A stretch of 64,000 bases of DNA from Thalassospira sp. MCCC 1A03138 (GCF_002115785.1 NZ_JFJY01000002.1:310001-374000), one strand, 5' to 3'; positions 1 through 9,129 are shown, numbered from the stretch's first letter. A program made the numbers and translations. The notes: generated by a model from the sequence alone, not told the origin.

Positions 1-659
1 AAAACAACGGTATGGTCGCCCACAACGTCGCCGCCACGCAGCGTTGCAAAGCCGATGGTGCCGTTTTCGCGTGCGCCGGTATGCCCGTCGCGTGAGCGCA
101 CCGAAACCGCATCCAGATCGACACCACGACCCTTTGCCGCCGCTTCGCCAAGGCCAAGTGCCGTGCCGGAAGGTGCATCAACCTTGTGCTTGTGGTGCAT
201 TTCAACGATTTCAATATCAGCCGTATCCTTATCAAGGATCGCCGCAACCTTCTCGACCAGCGCAAAGGCAAGGTTCACGCCGACACTCATGTTCGGTGCG
301 AAAATGATGGTTGCTGTTTTGGCTGCGACCTTAAGCTCTGCTTTCTGATCATTCGAAAGCCCGGTCGTGCCAATCACAAGGATTTTACCGGTTTCAGCTG
401 CCAGTTTGGCATGGTTCATGGTCGCAGCCGGTGCGGTGAAATCAATCACCGCATCAACAGCTTTAAACAATGCCTTGGGATCGTCACCGACCAGAACGCC
501 ACTTTCTTCCAGACCTGCAATCAGTGTGACGTCCTTGCCGACAAACGGGCTGTCTGGCAGATCGGTACCACCGCCAACCTCGCAGCCGTTGGTTTGGGCC
601 GTTTCATTGACCAGCATGCGCCCCATTCGGCCGGCACATCCGACAATCCCGATTTTCAT
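1..659 (-). CDS. dapB: 4-hydroxy-tetrahydrodipicolinate reductase, 3' end cut by window
   Basis: Reduces hydroxy-tetrahydrodipicolinate with NAD(P)H in the lysine/diaminopimelate pathway, so it feeds peptidoglycan synthesis in the cytosol. The reading frame begins at an ATG at 659 and runs off the left edge, leaving about 219 residues of the usual 265-270. The N-terminus shows the dinucleotide-binding GIVGCAGRMGRM motif. The central catalytic and substrate-binding signature EMHHKHKVDAPSGTA is intact. In many alphaproteobacteria dapB lies close to dnaJ; here a reductase/LysR pair lies between them. Identification is firm; only the C-terminus is unseen. Confidence 0.95.
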   Translation of the reverse strand, partial: MKIGIVGCAGRMGRMLVNETAQTNGCEVGGGTDLPDSPFVGKDVTLIAGLEESGVLVGDDPKALFKAVDAVIDFTAPAATMNHAKLAAETGKILVIGTTGLSNDQKAELKVAAKTATIIFAPNMSVGVNLAFALVEKVAAILDKDTADIEIVEMHHKHKVDAPSGTALGLGEAAAKGRGVDLDAVSVRSRDGHTGARENGTIGFATLRGGDVVGDHTVV

Positions 660-763
660 TTCCGGTCTCCTCCGGCAAGCAATTTCAAACGTGTCATTGC
701 TTTAGCACATGCCGCTCTGTGATGAAATCACCGGAAATGTCCAAATGTCGGACAAATCAACAA

Positions 764-1648
764 TCAGTCTGTTGTGACGAACTGTGCTGCAATCCTGTCA
801 AGGTCGGCAACGGCGTCAACCGGAAGCTTCAGGCTGGCCGCAGCAAGGTTTTGCGTCAAATGCTCGGACGATGACGTTCCCGGAATCAACAGGATATTGG
901 TCGAACGCTGCAACAACCAGGCAAGGGCAACCTGCATCGGCGTTGCGTCAAGGCGCATGGCAACCTGTGAAAGGGCTTTTGACTGTAATGGCGAAAAACC
1001 GCCAAGCGGGAAAAACGGCACATAGGGAATGCCATCAGCCGCAAGGCTAGCGATCAATCCGTCATCATCGCGATGCGCCAGATTGTACTGATTCTGCACA
1101 CAGACGATGTCACAAATCTTGCGCCCTTCCTCGATCTGGGTCGATGTCACATTCGACAGTCCAATATGTCGGATCAATCCCTGCTGCTGCAATTCTGCCA
1201 AGACGGCAAGCTGTTCTTCGATCGAACCCTCAGCCGGTCCATGAAGCCCGTGCATTGATCGGAAATTGACGACATCGATCACATCAATCCCAAGATTGCG
1301 CAGATTATCATGTACTGCTGCTGTCAATTCTCCAGCTGATAGCGCAGGCAGCCATGATCCATCATCGCCACGCTTTGCACTGATCTTTGTCACGATCACA
1401 AGATCATCCTGATAAGGATGAAGAGCTTCACGAATCAGCTGATTGGTAATGTGCGGACCGTAAAAGTCGCTGGTATCGATATGATTGACGCCCGCTTCGA
1501 CCGCCTTGCGCAGCACTTTGATCGCACCATCTCGATCTTTTGGGGGGCCAAAAACGCCAGGTCCAGCCAACTGCATCGCGCCGTAACCCATACGTTTAAC
1601 GCTTAGATCACCGATCTTGAAATTCCCGGCTTGCTCGACATTGGACAT
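764..1648 (-). CDS. pdxI: PdxI/YdbC-like aldo/keto reductase (probable pyridoxal reductase)
   Basis: A 294-residue single-domain TIM-barrel aldo/keto reductase, full length for the family. Residues 21-34 (GYGAMQLAGPGVFG) and 56-66 (HIDTSDFYGPH) closely resemble, from memory, E. coli YdbC, described as the pyridoxal reductase PdxI of vitamin B6 salvage. The expected catalytic Asp58, Tyr63 and Lys88 (VIVTKI) are present. The usual His region reads VVNFRSMHG, as in YdbC-type enzymes. The ATG at 1648 follows a clear AAAGGAG. It is divergent from a LysR gene 108 bp away, which suggests local regulation (inference). The substrate is inferred from family resemblance only. Confidence 0.82.
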   Translation of the reverse strand: MSNVEQAGNFKIGDLSVKRMGYGAMQLAGPGVFGPPKDRDGAIKVLRKAVEAGVNHIDTSDFYGPHITNQLIREALHPYQDDLVIVTKISAKRGDDGSWLPALSAGELTAAVHDNLRNLGIDVIDVVNFRSMHGLHGPAEGSIEEQLAVLAELQQQGLIRHIGLSNVTSTQIEEGRKICDIVCVQNQYNLAHRDDDGLIASLAADGIPYVPFFPLGGFSPLQSKALSQVAMRLDATPMQVALAWLLQRSTNILLIPGTSSSEHLTQNLAAASLKLPVDAVADLDRIAAQFVTTD

Positions 1649-1756
1649 GGAAATCTCCTTTCATGTCAGACATTCGATTTCTGTACCGAAGCTAAGCCCT
1701 ACAGATTTGATCAACAATCCGATACAATCAGAACAAGCTGTACGGGATTTGAAACA

Positions 1757-2695
1757 ATGAAACTTGATCTGCCCAACATCACCGCGTTCGTCACCGTTGC
1801 CCGCGCAGGCGGTTTTCGTGAAGGCGCCCGCATCAGTGGCGGAAGCGCATCACGTCTAAGCGATCAGGTCCGCCGACTGGAGGCCGAGCTTGGCGTAAGG
1901 CTGTTCAATCGCAGTACACGCAGTGTGGCCCTGACCGAAGCTGGTCAGGGATTGTTCAACCGACTTTCACCCGCACTTGACGAAATGGAATTGGCACTTG
2001 ATGTGGTGAACAGCTACCGCAATCGTCCGGCTGGTACGGTAAAGCTTAACGTTCCTGTCAGTGCCGCACGCCTTGTTCTGCCACACATCATTCCGGCCTT
2101 TCTGGCAGCCTATCCCGATATCCGGGTTGAAATCATTACCGAGGAAAGCTTCGTCGATGTTCTTGCCGAAGGGTGTGACGCTGGCATTCGCTATGACGAA
2201 AGCCTTGAACTGGACATGATCGCAATCCCCATCGGCCCCCGTACCCAGCGTTTCGCCGCCGGGGCTTCGCTTGAATATCTGAACCGGCACGGTATGCCGG
2301 AACACCCGCGTGACCTGATGGAACATGCCTGCCTGCGCGGCCGCTTTGCCAGTGGCGCCATGCATCCATGGGAATTTGAACGCGGCGATGAAACCATTGA
2401 ACTCAGCCCCGGTGGCCAGTTACTGATCCGGCCCGGCGGCGGGACAGACCTGTCGGTTGACGCGGCTTGTGCGGGAACAGGTATCATTTACCTGTTTGAA
2501 GACTGGCTTCAGCCCTATTTTAATAGCGGTGCTCTTATCCCTGTGCTTGCAGACTGGTGGCCACAGTTTCCGGGACCAAAGCTTTATTACCCGGGGCGTC
2601 GCCTTGTCCCCACACCGCTCCGGACTTTCATCGACTTTGTCAAAAGCCACCCCTGGCCACGTGATGCGGCCAAAGAAAAACCCCGCCCAAGGTAA
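1757..2695 (+). CDS. LysR-family transcriptional regulator
   Basis: A 312-residue LysR-type regulator. Residues 1-60 hold the winged helix-turn-helix (FVTVARAGGFREGARISGGS, then LSDQVRRLEAELGVRLFNR). Residues 90 onward form the periplasmic-binding-fold effector domain beginning near GTVKLNVP. I chose the ATG at 1757 because the family motif starts immediately; the frame stays open further upstream but that part has no family similarity. It is divergent from the pdxI-like gene and may control it (inference from layout). Its last codons overlap the hairpin that terminates the convergent dnaJ gene. The effector is unknown. Confidence 0.85.
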   Translation: MKLDLPNITAFVTVARAGGFREGARISGGSASRLSDQVRRLEAELGVRLFNRSTRSVALTEAGQGLFNRLSPALDEMELALDVVNSYRNRPAGTVKLNVPVSAARLVLPHIIPAFLAAYPDIRVEIITEESFVDVLAEGCDAGIRYDESLELDMIAIPIGPRTQRFAAGASLEYLNRHGMPEHPRDLMEHACLRGRFASGAMHPWEFERGDETIELSPGGQLLIRPGGGTDLSVDAACAGTGIIYLFEDWLQPYFNSGALIPVLADWWPQFPGPKLYYPGRRLVPTPLRTFIDFVKSHPWPRDAAKEKPRPR

Positions 2696-2707
2696 CAGAG
2701 CGGGGTT
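2674..2707 (-). terminator. Rho-independent terminator of dnaJ, inside the end of lysR
   Basis: AACCCCGC (2679-2686) pairs with GCGGGGTT (2700-2707). Read on the minus strand the hairpin is followed by TTTTTCTTTG. It lies 36 bp after the dnaJ stop and overlaps the final codons of the convergent LysR gene. Confidence 0.8.
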
Positions 2708-2742
2708 AAACATCTTTGGCAGCCAGTTGGTTTGGCTAGCAC

Positions 2743-3888
2743 TTAATCCGTCAGGTCTTTCCAGATTTCCTTCATTTTGGAAAAGAAACCTTCGCTCTCC
2801 GGGTTGCTACCCTCTTCGCGCGAAATCTCGTCAAACTCTTTCAAAAGTTCTTTCTGCCGCTCGGTCAGTCTGACCGGAGTTTCGACACTGATTTCAACGA
2901 ACATGTCACCACGAGCCTGCGAGCGCAGGATGGTCATGCCCTTGCCGCGGAGACGCAGCTGCTGTCCCGATTGCGTACCTTCTGGGATATTGATCCGAGT
3001 GCGCGTGCCCTCGATTGTCGGCACCTCGATGGTCCCACCAAGGGCTGCCTTGCTCATCGGGATTGGAATCCGGCAATACAGGTTCGCCCCGTCACGCTGG
3101 AAGAAGCGATGATTCTGGATATCCAGGAAGATATACAAATCACCTGCCGGTGCACCATTGGCACCGGCTTCACCTTCGCCCGCCAGACGAATACGCGTAC
3201 CATCTTCAACCCCGGCCGGAATAGTCACCGACAGGGTCTTTTCCTGTTCAACGCGACCAACACCATGACAGGATTTGCAAGGATTCTTGATGATTTTGCC
3301 TTTGCCATGACAGCTCGGGCAGGTGCGCTCGATCGTAAAGAAGCCCTGCTGCGCGCGGACCTTGCCATGACCATTACAGGTCGGACAGGTTACCGGCTGC
3401 GAGCCGGCCTCGGCGCCGCTGCCATGGCATTCTTCACAGGCAACCGACCCCGGAATGGTGATCTCGGCCTTTTTGCCTTCAAACGCTTCTTCAAGCGAAA
3501 TCGCCATATTGTAGCGAAGGTCGGCACCGCGCGACGATCCACCACCACGGCGACCACCGCCCATGGCACCGAAAATCTCGTCGAAAACGTCGGCAAACCC
3601 TCCGCCGCCGAAACCACCGCCAAATCCGCCACCGAAACCACCGGCACCGCCCGGCCCACCCTGCTCAAACGCAGCATGACCAAAACGGTCATAGGCAGCA
3701 CGCTTTTCCTGATCTTTAAGGACTTCGTAGGCTTCGTTGACTTGCTTGAATTTTACTTCGGCTTCGGTATCGCCCGGATTTTTATCCGGATGATACTTCA
3801 TCGCCTGTTTACGATAGGCGCTTTTGAGCGCGGCAGCATCGGCGTCTTTGCCAACACCCAACAACTCGTAATAATCTTCTTTCGCCAT
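2743..3888 (-). CDS. dnaJ: Chaperone protein DnaJ (Hsp40)
   Basis: Co-chaperone that stimulates DnaK ATPase and delivers unfolded substrates in the cytosol. It has 381 residues, a normal length. Domain order: J-domain 1-70 with the HPD triad at 33-35; a Gly/Phe-rich linker about 75-115; four CxxCxGxG zinc-binding repeats ([32 protein letters not shown]) about 145-210; then the C-terminal substrate-binding domains. The start is the ATG at 3888 preceded by GGAG; an open frame upstream to 3924 lacks similarity. It follows dnaK on the same strand with about 104 bp between, a gap that contains a strong hairpin. Confidence 0.97.
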   Translation of the reverse strand: MAKEDYYELLGVGKDADAAALKSAYRKQAMKYHPDKNPGDTEAEVKFKQVNEAYEVLKDQEKRAAYDRFGHAAFEQGGPGGAGGFGGGFGGGFGGGGFADVFDEIFGAMGGGRRGGGSSRGADLRYNMAISLEEAFEGKKAEITIPGSVACEECHGSGAEAGSQPVTCPTCNGHGKVRAQQGFFTIERTCPSCHGKGKIIKNPCKSCHGVGRVEQEKTLSVTIPAGVEDGTRIRLAGEGEAGANGAPAGDLYIFLDIQNHRFFQRDGANLYCRIPIPMSKAALGGTIEVPTIEGTRTRINIPEGTQSGQQLRLRGKGMTILRSQARGDMFVEISVETPVRLTERQKELLKEFDEISREEGSNPESEGFFSKMKEIWKDLTD

Positions 3889-3907
3889 CTGTAACTCCGA
3901 AACACGG

Positions 3908-3948
3908 TCGGGCCGTTCCCGCAATTCTCTGCGTCCGGAACGGCCCGA
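3908..3948. other. Perfect 12-bp hairpin between dnaK and dnaJ
   Basis: TCGGGCCGTTCC (3908-3919) is exactly complementary to GGAACGGCCCGA (3937-3948) with a 17-nt loop. On the minus strand, in the direction of dnaK-dnaJ, no T-run follows, so it is more likely an attenuating or mRNA-stabilising stem. On the plus strand it is followed by TTTTTATTT and would work as a terminator against antisense reading into dnaK. Confidence 0.75.
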
Positions 3949-3992
3949 TTTTTATTTACAGGGCGTCGTTCAAGACGACCTCTGCGGTCGCC

Positions 3993-5906
3993 TTACTTGT
4001 CTTTTTTGCTGTCATCGACTTCTTCGAAGTCGGCATCAACAACACCGTCATCGGCCTGTGCGGATGCGCCAGCAGATTCTCCTTCGCCACCTTCTTCGGC
4101 CTGCTGTGCCTGATACATGGCTTCGCCAAGTTTCATTGCAGCCTGCTGAAGTTCGTTGACCTTCGCGGTGATTGCTTCCGGATCTTCGCCGTCCTTCGCT
4201 TCTTTAAGCGCAGAAAGAGCGTCTTCGATCATCGATTTCGCACCGGCATCAACCTTGTCACCGTGTTCGGCAAGGTTTTTCTCGGTCGAATGAATGACGG
4301 CTTCCGCCTGGTTACGGGCTTCGACAAGCGCTTTGCGCTTTTTGTCGGATTCCGCATTGGCTTCGGCATCCTTGACCATTTTTTCGATCTCGTCATCGCC
4401 AAGACCACCAGATGCCTGAATACGGATCTGCTGTTCTTTGTTAGTCGCCTTGTCTTTGGCAGACACGTTGACGATACCGTTGGCATCAATGTCAAAGGTC
4501 ACTTCGATCTGCGGAACCCCACGCGGTGCCGGCGGGATACCGACCAGATCAAACTGGCCAAGCATCTTGTTGTCGGCAGCCATTTCACGTTCGCCCTGGA
4601 AGACGCGGATGGTCACGGCCGTCTGGTTGTCTTCAGCGGTCGAGAAGGTCTGCGACTTACGGGTCGGGATCGTGGTGTTACGGTCGATCAGACGGGTGAA
4701 CACGCCGCCAAGGGTTTCAATACCCAGCGACAGAGGGGTCACGTCAAGCAGAAGAACGTCTTTGACGTCGCCCTGCAGAACGCCACCCTGAATTGCTGCA
4801 CCAAGGGCAACAACTTCGTCCGGGTTTACACCTTTGTGCGGCTCACGGCCGAAGAACTCTTTAACGCGTTCCTGAACCTTCGGCATACGGGTCATGCCGC
4901 CAACCAGGATAACATCGTCGATTTCGCCTGCAGTAATGCCAGCATCTTTAAGCGCGGCCTTACACGGGGTCATGGTGCGTTCGATCAGATCACCAACCAG
5001 ACCTTCAAGCTTCGCACGCGACAGCTTGATGTTGAGGTGTTTCGGACCAGATGCATCAGCCGTGATGAACGGCAGGTTGACGTCGGTCTGCATCGACGAG
5101 GAAAGCTCGATCTTGGCTTTCTCTGCGGCTTCTTTCAGACGCTGCAGGGCCAGACGATCTTTGCGCAGGTCGATCTGCTGTTCTTTTTTGAACTCATCAG
5201 CAAGATAGTCAATGATCTGTTTGTCGAAGTCTTCACCACCAAGGAAAGTATCGCCGTTGGTTGACTTAACTTCAAACACACCGTCGCCGATTTCCAGAAC
5301 CGAGACGTCAAAGGTACCGCCACCAAGGTCATAAACGACCACGGTGCCACCATCTTTCTTGTCCAGACCATAAGCCAGTGCTGCTGCAGTCGGCTCGTTG
5401 ATGATACGCTTTACTTCAAGACCGGCAATTTTACCGGCATCCTTGGTTGCCTGACGCTGGCTGTCGTTGAAATATGCCGGAACGGTAATAACGGCTTCGG
5501 TTACCGGTTCACCCAGATGGGCTTCTGCGGTTTCCTTCATTTTCTGAAGCACCATGGCTGCGATCTGGCTCGGTGCCATTTTCTCGCCATTGACTTCAAC
5601 CCATGCATCACCATTGTCACCCGCGACAATTTTGTACGGGACAAGGTCTTTGTCTTTTTCGACTTCTGGGTCACCATAACGACGACCGATCAGACGTTTA
5701 ATCGCAAACAGGGTGTTTTCCGGGTTGGTCACTGCCTGGCGTTTCGCAGGCTGACCGACAAGGCGCTCACCGTCATTGGTGAATGCGACCATCGACGGAG
5801 TGGTACGGGCACCTTCGCTGTTCTCGATCACGCGGCCTTCTTTGCCGTCCATGACTGCGACGCAGGAGTTGGTGGTGCCAAGGTCGATACCGATAATCTT
5901 GCCCAT
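3993..5906 (-). CDS. dnaK: Chaperone protein DnaK (Hsp70)
   Basis: ATP-dependent folding chaperone acting with DnaJ and GrpE (grpE is at 33.3 kb). It has 637 residues, the normal length. The nucleotide-binding domain starts [13 protein letters not shown] (DLGTTNS at 8-14) and holds [17 protein letters not shown] and the [13 protein letters not shown] phosphate loop. The substrate-binding domain follows after about residue 390, and the acidic tail ends [10 protein letters not shown]. The ATG at 5906 has an upstream AGAGGA. An open frame continues to 6029 but lacks Hsp70 similarity and runs back to the mapped promoter. A heat-shock promoter lies about 125 bp upstream. Certain. Confidence 0.99.
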   Translation of the reverse strand: MGKIIGIDLGTTNSCVAVMDGKEGRVIENSEGARTTPSMVAFTNDGERLVGQPAKRQAVTNPENTLFAIKRLIGRRYGDPEVEKDKDLVPYKIVAGDNGDAWVEVNGEKMAPSQIAAMVLQKMKETAEAHLGEPVTEAVITVPAYFNDSQRQATKDAGKIAGLEVKRIINEPTAAALAYGLDKKDGGTVVVYDLGGGTFDVSVLEIGDGVFEVKSTNGDTFLGGEDFDKQIIDYLADEFKKEQQIDLRKDRLALQRLKEAAEKAKIELSSSMQTDVNLPFITADASGPKHLNIKLSRAKLEGLVGDLIERTMTPCKAALKDAGITAGEIDDVILVGGMTRMPKVQERVKEFFGREPHKGVNPDEVVALGAAIQGGVLQGDVKDVLLLDVTPLSLGIETLGGVFTRLIDRNTTIPTRKSQTFSTAEDNQTAVTIRVFQGEREMAADNKMLGQFDLVGIPPAPRGVPQIEVTFDIDANGIVNVSAKDKATNKEQQIRIQASGGLGDDEIEKMVKDAEANAESDKKRKALVEARNQAEAVIHSTEKNLAEHGDKVDAGAKSMIEDALSALKEAKDGEDPEAITAKVNELQQAAMKLGEAMYQAQQAEEGGEGESAGASAQADDGVVDADFEEVDDSKKDK

Positions 5907-6009
5907 AGTAAGTTCCTCTTTTAGCGGCCGGTCCGTCCCGCAGCCTTCACGATCTAAGCGCTGCGCAGGACCTCCTGGGACCAATGGTTGTAATAGTCTC
6001 AAAATTCGT

Positions 6010-6023
6010 GGGGTAATTACCCC
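6010..6023. promoter_or_regulatory. Perfect 14-bp palindrome at the dnaK transcription start
   Basis: GGGGTAATTACCCC is fully self-complementary. It starts about 8 bp past the -10 element of the dnaK heat-shock promoter, so it covers the predicted start of the mRNA. It could be an operator or a 5'-terminal hairpin that stabilises the transcript. It does not match CIRCE. Confidence 0.6.
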
Positions 6024-6031
6024 GCGCACCT

Positions 6032-6060
6032 ATATATGAAAGTCATCAAAAACTCGCAAG
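6032..6060 (-). promoter_or_regulatory. Sigma-32 (RpoH) type promoter of dnaK
   Basis: On the minus strand CTTG (6060-6057) is followed after 18 nt by CATATAT (6038-6032). This matches the alphaproteobacterial heat-shock consensus CTTG-N17/18-CYTATNT at all but one defined position. It lies about 125 bp before the dnaK ATG in the right orientation. Confidence 0.8.
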
Positions 6061-6279
6061 CGGTGAAAACGGGGAATCTCGGGTGAATTTTACTCTGAAA
6101 CGTGTATTTCGGTGTCCTGAACCGGTTCCAACACCGTTTCCACGACCGAAATTACATCTTTTCCAGATGTTTGCACGGACAAGGTTAATGAAATTCGTGG
6201 GAAGCATATCGGGGTTGCCGACACAGCAAAACCAGTCAAAGAATCTTGAGAGCCCGCTTCAAACCTCGACTTTCACTAA

Positions 6280-6780
6280 TCACACTGCACGAGGATCGGG
6301 ACTGCATCGAGCCTGACGCAGCAGACGATCAAGCTTCCCGGCAAGATCGGTCTTTTCTTCCACACCCAGAAATCCCGCAATCTCGAAACGCTTTCCATGC
6401 GATCGCAAATAAAGTTCGCATTGGTCATCATCACCCCGTTCAAGCACCACCTGAAGCCAATAGGGTTGAAAATCAAATTCCTGTCGCGTCCCGCGCGCCG
6501 AAATTCTGGTGACCCGCAAATTGCCGTGACGCAATTCAATCCGCTCCTCCGCCCGTGCTGCACGGAAACTGAAATAAAAGGCAAGCGACAATAATATCAC
6601 GTCAACACCAAGAAAGCCGATCACCGGCCACGCCCCGACCAACCAGAAAATAAGACCGATAATCGATGTGACACATGCCATCGCAATAACGATATTGCGT
6701 GCCGCTCGCCTGCCGAGCGAACGCGGCGGATGCAGATTAACCCGAAATATCGGCTTTTCTGTTCTTGGTACGGCTGGCAT
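6280..6780 (-). CDS. DUF2244 domain membrane protein
   Basis: A 166-residue protein resembling the DUF2244 family, common in alphaproteobacteria beside nth. A short basic N-terminus (FRVNLHPPRSLGRRAARN) precedes two hydrophobic helices (about 29-48 and 52-71, the second ending LSLAFYFSFRAA). A soluble C-terminal half follows with FQPYWLQVVLERG and RSHGKRFEIAGFL, which resemble a PH-like fold. The ATG at 6780 was preferred to a TTG three codons upstream. It is divergent from nth. Function unknown; probably inner-membrane. Confidence 0.75.
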   Translation of the reverse strand: MPAVPRTEKPIFRVNLHPPRSLGRRAARNIVIAMACVTSIIGLIFWLVGAWPVIGFLGVDVILLSLAFYFSFRAARAEERIELRHGNLRVTRISARGTRQEFDFQPYWLQVVLERGDDDQCELYLRSHGKRFEIAGFLGVEEKTDLAGKLDRLLRQARCSPDPRAV

Positions 6781-6981
6781 GGCTATCAACCGGTTTGCGG
6801 CATTTCCAATGTTTCAATTCTGGAACGCTTCCAGATCCGTCGCAATCAAAATTCGACCTTTGCAAAGCAGCCGTTTATATATGCTGATAGCAGGAGATCA
6901 GATCAGGAATGCGGAAAGTCAACCCTCCCTTATCCCGGAAATGACCGCAAAAATGCGGCATCAACACAGAGACTAAAATCC

Positions 6982-7635
6982 ATGTCCCGCCCGATGAGCA
7001 AAACCGCCATAGAAGAATTTTTTCAGCGCCTTTCGGATGCCGACCCGGAACCTAAGGGGGAGCTGGATTACACCAATCCCTATACGCTTCTGGTCGCTGT
7101 CGCACTGTCAGCGCAGGCAACAGATGTTGGTGTCAACAAGGCCACCAAAAAGCTGTTCCAGATCGTCGAAACCCCGCAGGACATGCTAGACCTTGGCGAA
7201 GAAGCCCTGATCGAACACATCAAAACCATTGGGCTCTATCGCGGCAAGGCCAAGAATGTCATGGCTGCTGCACGCATTCTTGTTGAAAAACATGGTGGGA
7301 TCGTCCCCAACGATCAGGATGCGCTTGAAGAATTGCCCGGCGTTGGTCGCAAAACAGCCAATGTTGTCCGCAACATTGCGTGGGGCGAACCCACTATGGC
7401 TGTTGATACCCATATTTTCCGGCTCGGCAACCGGACGGGAATGGCAAACGGCAAAAACGTGCTTGCTGTTGAAAAGGGTCTTTTGAAAAAGGTCCCGTCA
7501 CGTTTCATGACCCATGCCCATCACTGGCTGATCCTGCATGGTCGTTATATTTGCAAGGCACGCAAACCACGCTGTGGTGACTGCATCGTCAATGACCTGT
7601 GTAATTACAAAGACAAAACACCCGCCGAAGCATAA
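6982..7635 (+). CDS. nth: Endonuclease III (DNA glycosylase/AP lyase)
   Basis: Base-excision repair enzyme that removes oxidised pyrimidines and cleaves the abasic site. It has 217 residues, a normal length. The helix-hairpin-helix LPGVGRKTANVV contains the catalytic Lys and is followed by the catalytic Asp in AVDTHIFRLGNR. The C-terminus has the 4Fe-4S loop with spacing C-x6-C-x2-C-x5-C (CKARKPRCGDCIVNDLC). I chose the ATG at 6982 (MSRPMSK); the open frame to 6730 overlaps the divergent DUF2244 gene and is not family sequence. A terminator hairpin overlaps its stop codon. Confidence 0.96.
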   Translation: MSRPMSKTAIEEFFQRLSDADPEPKGELDYTNPYTLLVAVALSAQATDVGVNKATKKLFQIVETPQDMLDLGEEALIEHIKTIGLYRGKAKNVMAAARILVEKHGGIVPNDQDALEELPGVGRKTANVVRNIAWGEPTMAVDTHIFRLGNRTGMANGKNVLAVEKGLLKKVPSRFMTHAHHWLILHGRYICKARKPRCGDCIVNDLCNYKDKTPAEA

Positions 7636-7649
7636 TCCGGCGGGTGTTT
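7616..7649. terminator. Bidirectional terminator between nth and the LpoA-like gene
   Basis: AAACACCCGCCG (7616-7627) pairs perfectly with CGGCGGGTGTTT (7638-7649) around a 10-nt loop. It overlaps the end of nth and lies 34 bp after the convergent LpoA-like gene. The minus-strand side runs into a T-rich tail; the plus-strand tail is short. Confidence 0.7.
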
Positions 7650-7683
7650 GAGAGCGTTGCAGCAGTCTCCAAATCCGAACAGA

Positions 7684-9129
7684 TCAGAAAACCTGATCGA
7701 ATGCAGCAGGTGCCGGTGCGACAACCTTTGCGCCATCAGGCTGGATTTGCATAACTGCATAGCCACGTTCCGAACGTCCCTGAGCCGTCAGACGGAAAAT
7801 ACCATCCACCCCGACAAACCCGTTCGGGTTAGTAACAGCTTCGCGGGTCATCTGACCGGAATCGCGCGACAGCACGGCAGCTAGGGCTGCACTGTCATAG
7901 GCAAGGCTTGAAATACGCGGGGGTTGTTCACCAAAGGTCCGCTGGAAGCGATCCGAGAACAGTTTCCAGTTTTCGGGATCCGGTGCAGCAAAAATGCCGC
8001 CCTTAAGTGCTGGCTCGGAAAACAGGCCCGGATCATTCCAGCCGAATGTCCCGATAAACTGAACCTGCGCGCCATCGACATCAAAATAGGCCAACAGCGC
8101 AGAAACCTGACGAAGCTCGCCACCGGTTGCTGGCAGGATCAGCGCATCAAAATCAAGTTCACCAAGTGTATCGACACCTTCCAAACGCTTCAAAGCACGT
8201 TGGGATGCTGCCGAACCATCGGCCTGCAATTCGCGTTTACGTGCCCGCAAGTTTGCCCGTCTGGCATCATAATTGGCAAAATCACGAATTGTCTGTTCCA
8301 GATTTTCCGACCCCGGTGCATAGAACGCGACCCGGCCAAGGCTGCCGCCGACACGTGAAACAACACCCTGCAATGCGCCTGCGATCTGGCGCCCATAGTC
8401 GTTTTGCGGCAGCAGGGCTGCAAATCGGTATTTACCCTGTGTTGTTGCATAGCCAGCAGCACGCGCGATCTGGTCTTCGGGGACAAAGCCGTTAACCCAG
8501 ACACCGCTTTCAGCAACCCGCTGATTGTTCGAAAATGCGATTACCGGAACACCGGCGGCCTTAGCGATTTCACTGGCACCGCTAACCGATTCAGCAAAAA
8601 GCGGACCAAGAATCATCTTTGCCCCGGCATTGATCGCCTGATGGGCTGCGGCCTGCCCACCCTGATAAGTTCCTGCCGTGTCAATCGGCATCAGGACGAA
8701 ATCGTCACCGGCAACATCAAACATTGCAAGTTCGGCCGCATGGCGCATCGCCCGGCCAAGCTCCTCGTTTGGCCCGGAAAGCGGCAGCAGAAGTGCAACG
8801 CGCTTTTCATTTAATGCCGCTTCATCGTTATAAAGCGTCAGAATCTCCTGACCCTCTCCCTCTGGTAGGGCGGCATCGCCCGGCCAAGGGTTGGCATCCG
8901 TAATAAGCCCCTGATCGGGGGCTCTGGTCGGATCGTTTGCAGGGTTATTTGCCTTTTCCACAGGCGCCCCATCCCGTTGCATGCCCAACAGGTCCGTGAT
9001 ACTCGTGGTCGCGTTACATGCCGCAAGCCCCAGCGAAAGGACCACCACAGATGCCGTCCGGCGCGCGACCCGGCACCATGCCGAATTCCCGTCCTGATTC
9101 TGCAACGGATGACGTTTCGGAAAACCCAC
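7684..9129 (-). CDS. LpoA-like penicillin-binding protein activator lipoprotein
   Basis: A 481-residue outer-membrane lipoprotein with a periplasmic-binding (type 1) fold, of the LpoA/LppC type that in E. coli activates PBP1a. A long basic N-region precedes the lipobox LSLGLAAC. The body starts RVALLLPLSGPNEELGRAM and continues with MILGPLFAESV and GFVPEDQIARAAGY. I chose a GTG at 9129 because GGGAGG sits 5 nt before it; a longer frame reaches 9243. It is divergent from rsmI-yraN, the same partners that flank lpoA in E. coli, which supports the assignment. It lacks the TPR-type N-domain of E. coli LpoA, as expected in alphaproteobacteria. Confidence 0.82.
   Translation of the reverse strand: MGFPKRHPLQNQDGNSAWCRVARRTASVVVLSLGLAACNATTSITDLLGMQRDGAPVEKANNPANDPTRAPDQGLITDANPWPGDAALPEGEGQEILTLYNDEAALNEKRVALLLPLSGPNEELGRAMRHAAELAMFDVAGDDFVLMPIDTAGTYQGGQAAAHQAINAGAKMILGPLFAESVSGASEIAKAAGVPVIAFSNNQRVAESGVWVNGFVPEDQIARAAGYATTQGKYRFAALLPQNDYGRQIAGALQGVVSRVGGSLGRVAFYAPGSENLEQTIRDFANYDARRANLRARKRELQADGSAASQRALKRLEGVDTLGELDFDALILPATGGELRQVSALLAYFDVDGAQVQFIGTFGWNDPGLFSEPALKGGIFAAPDPENWKLFSDRFQRTFGEQPPRISSLAYDSAALAAVLSRDSGQMTREAVTNPNGFVGVDGIFRLTAQGRSERGYAVMQIQPDGAKVVAPAPAAFDQVF

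Larger units (their letters stand above)
5907..6279. other. Regulatory gap upstream of dnaK
   Basis: This 373-bp gap holds, from dnaK outward, a leader of about 118 nt, a perfect 14-bp palindrome, the sigma-32 promoter and a second dyad (6110-6136: CGGTGT, then the palindrome GAACCGGTTC, then ACACCG). Short open frames here have no recognisable protein features. No CIRCE element (TTAGCACTC-N9-GAGTGCTAA) is visible, so dnaK does not look like an HrcA target. Confidence 0.6.

Noticed and set aside
4263-5264. Long open frame opposite dnaK (and similar ones opposite dnaJ at 2971-3894, typA at 15431-16204, maeB at 46444-47478)
   Set aside because: Mirror frames of highly GC-biased conserved genes with no domain similarity or ribosome sites.
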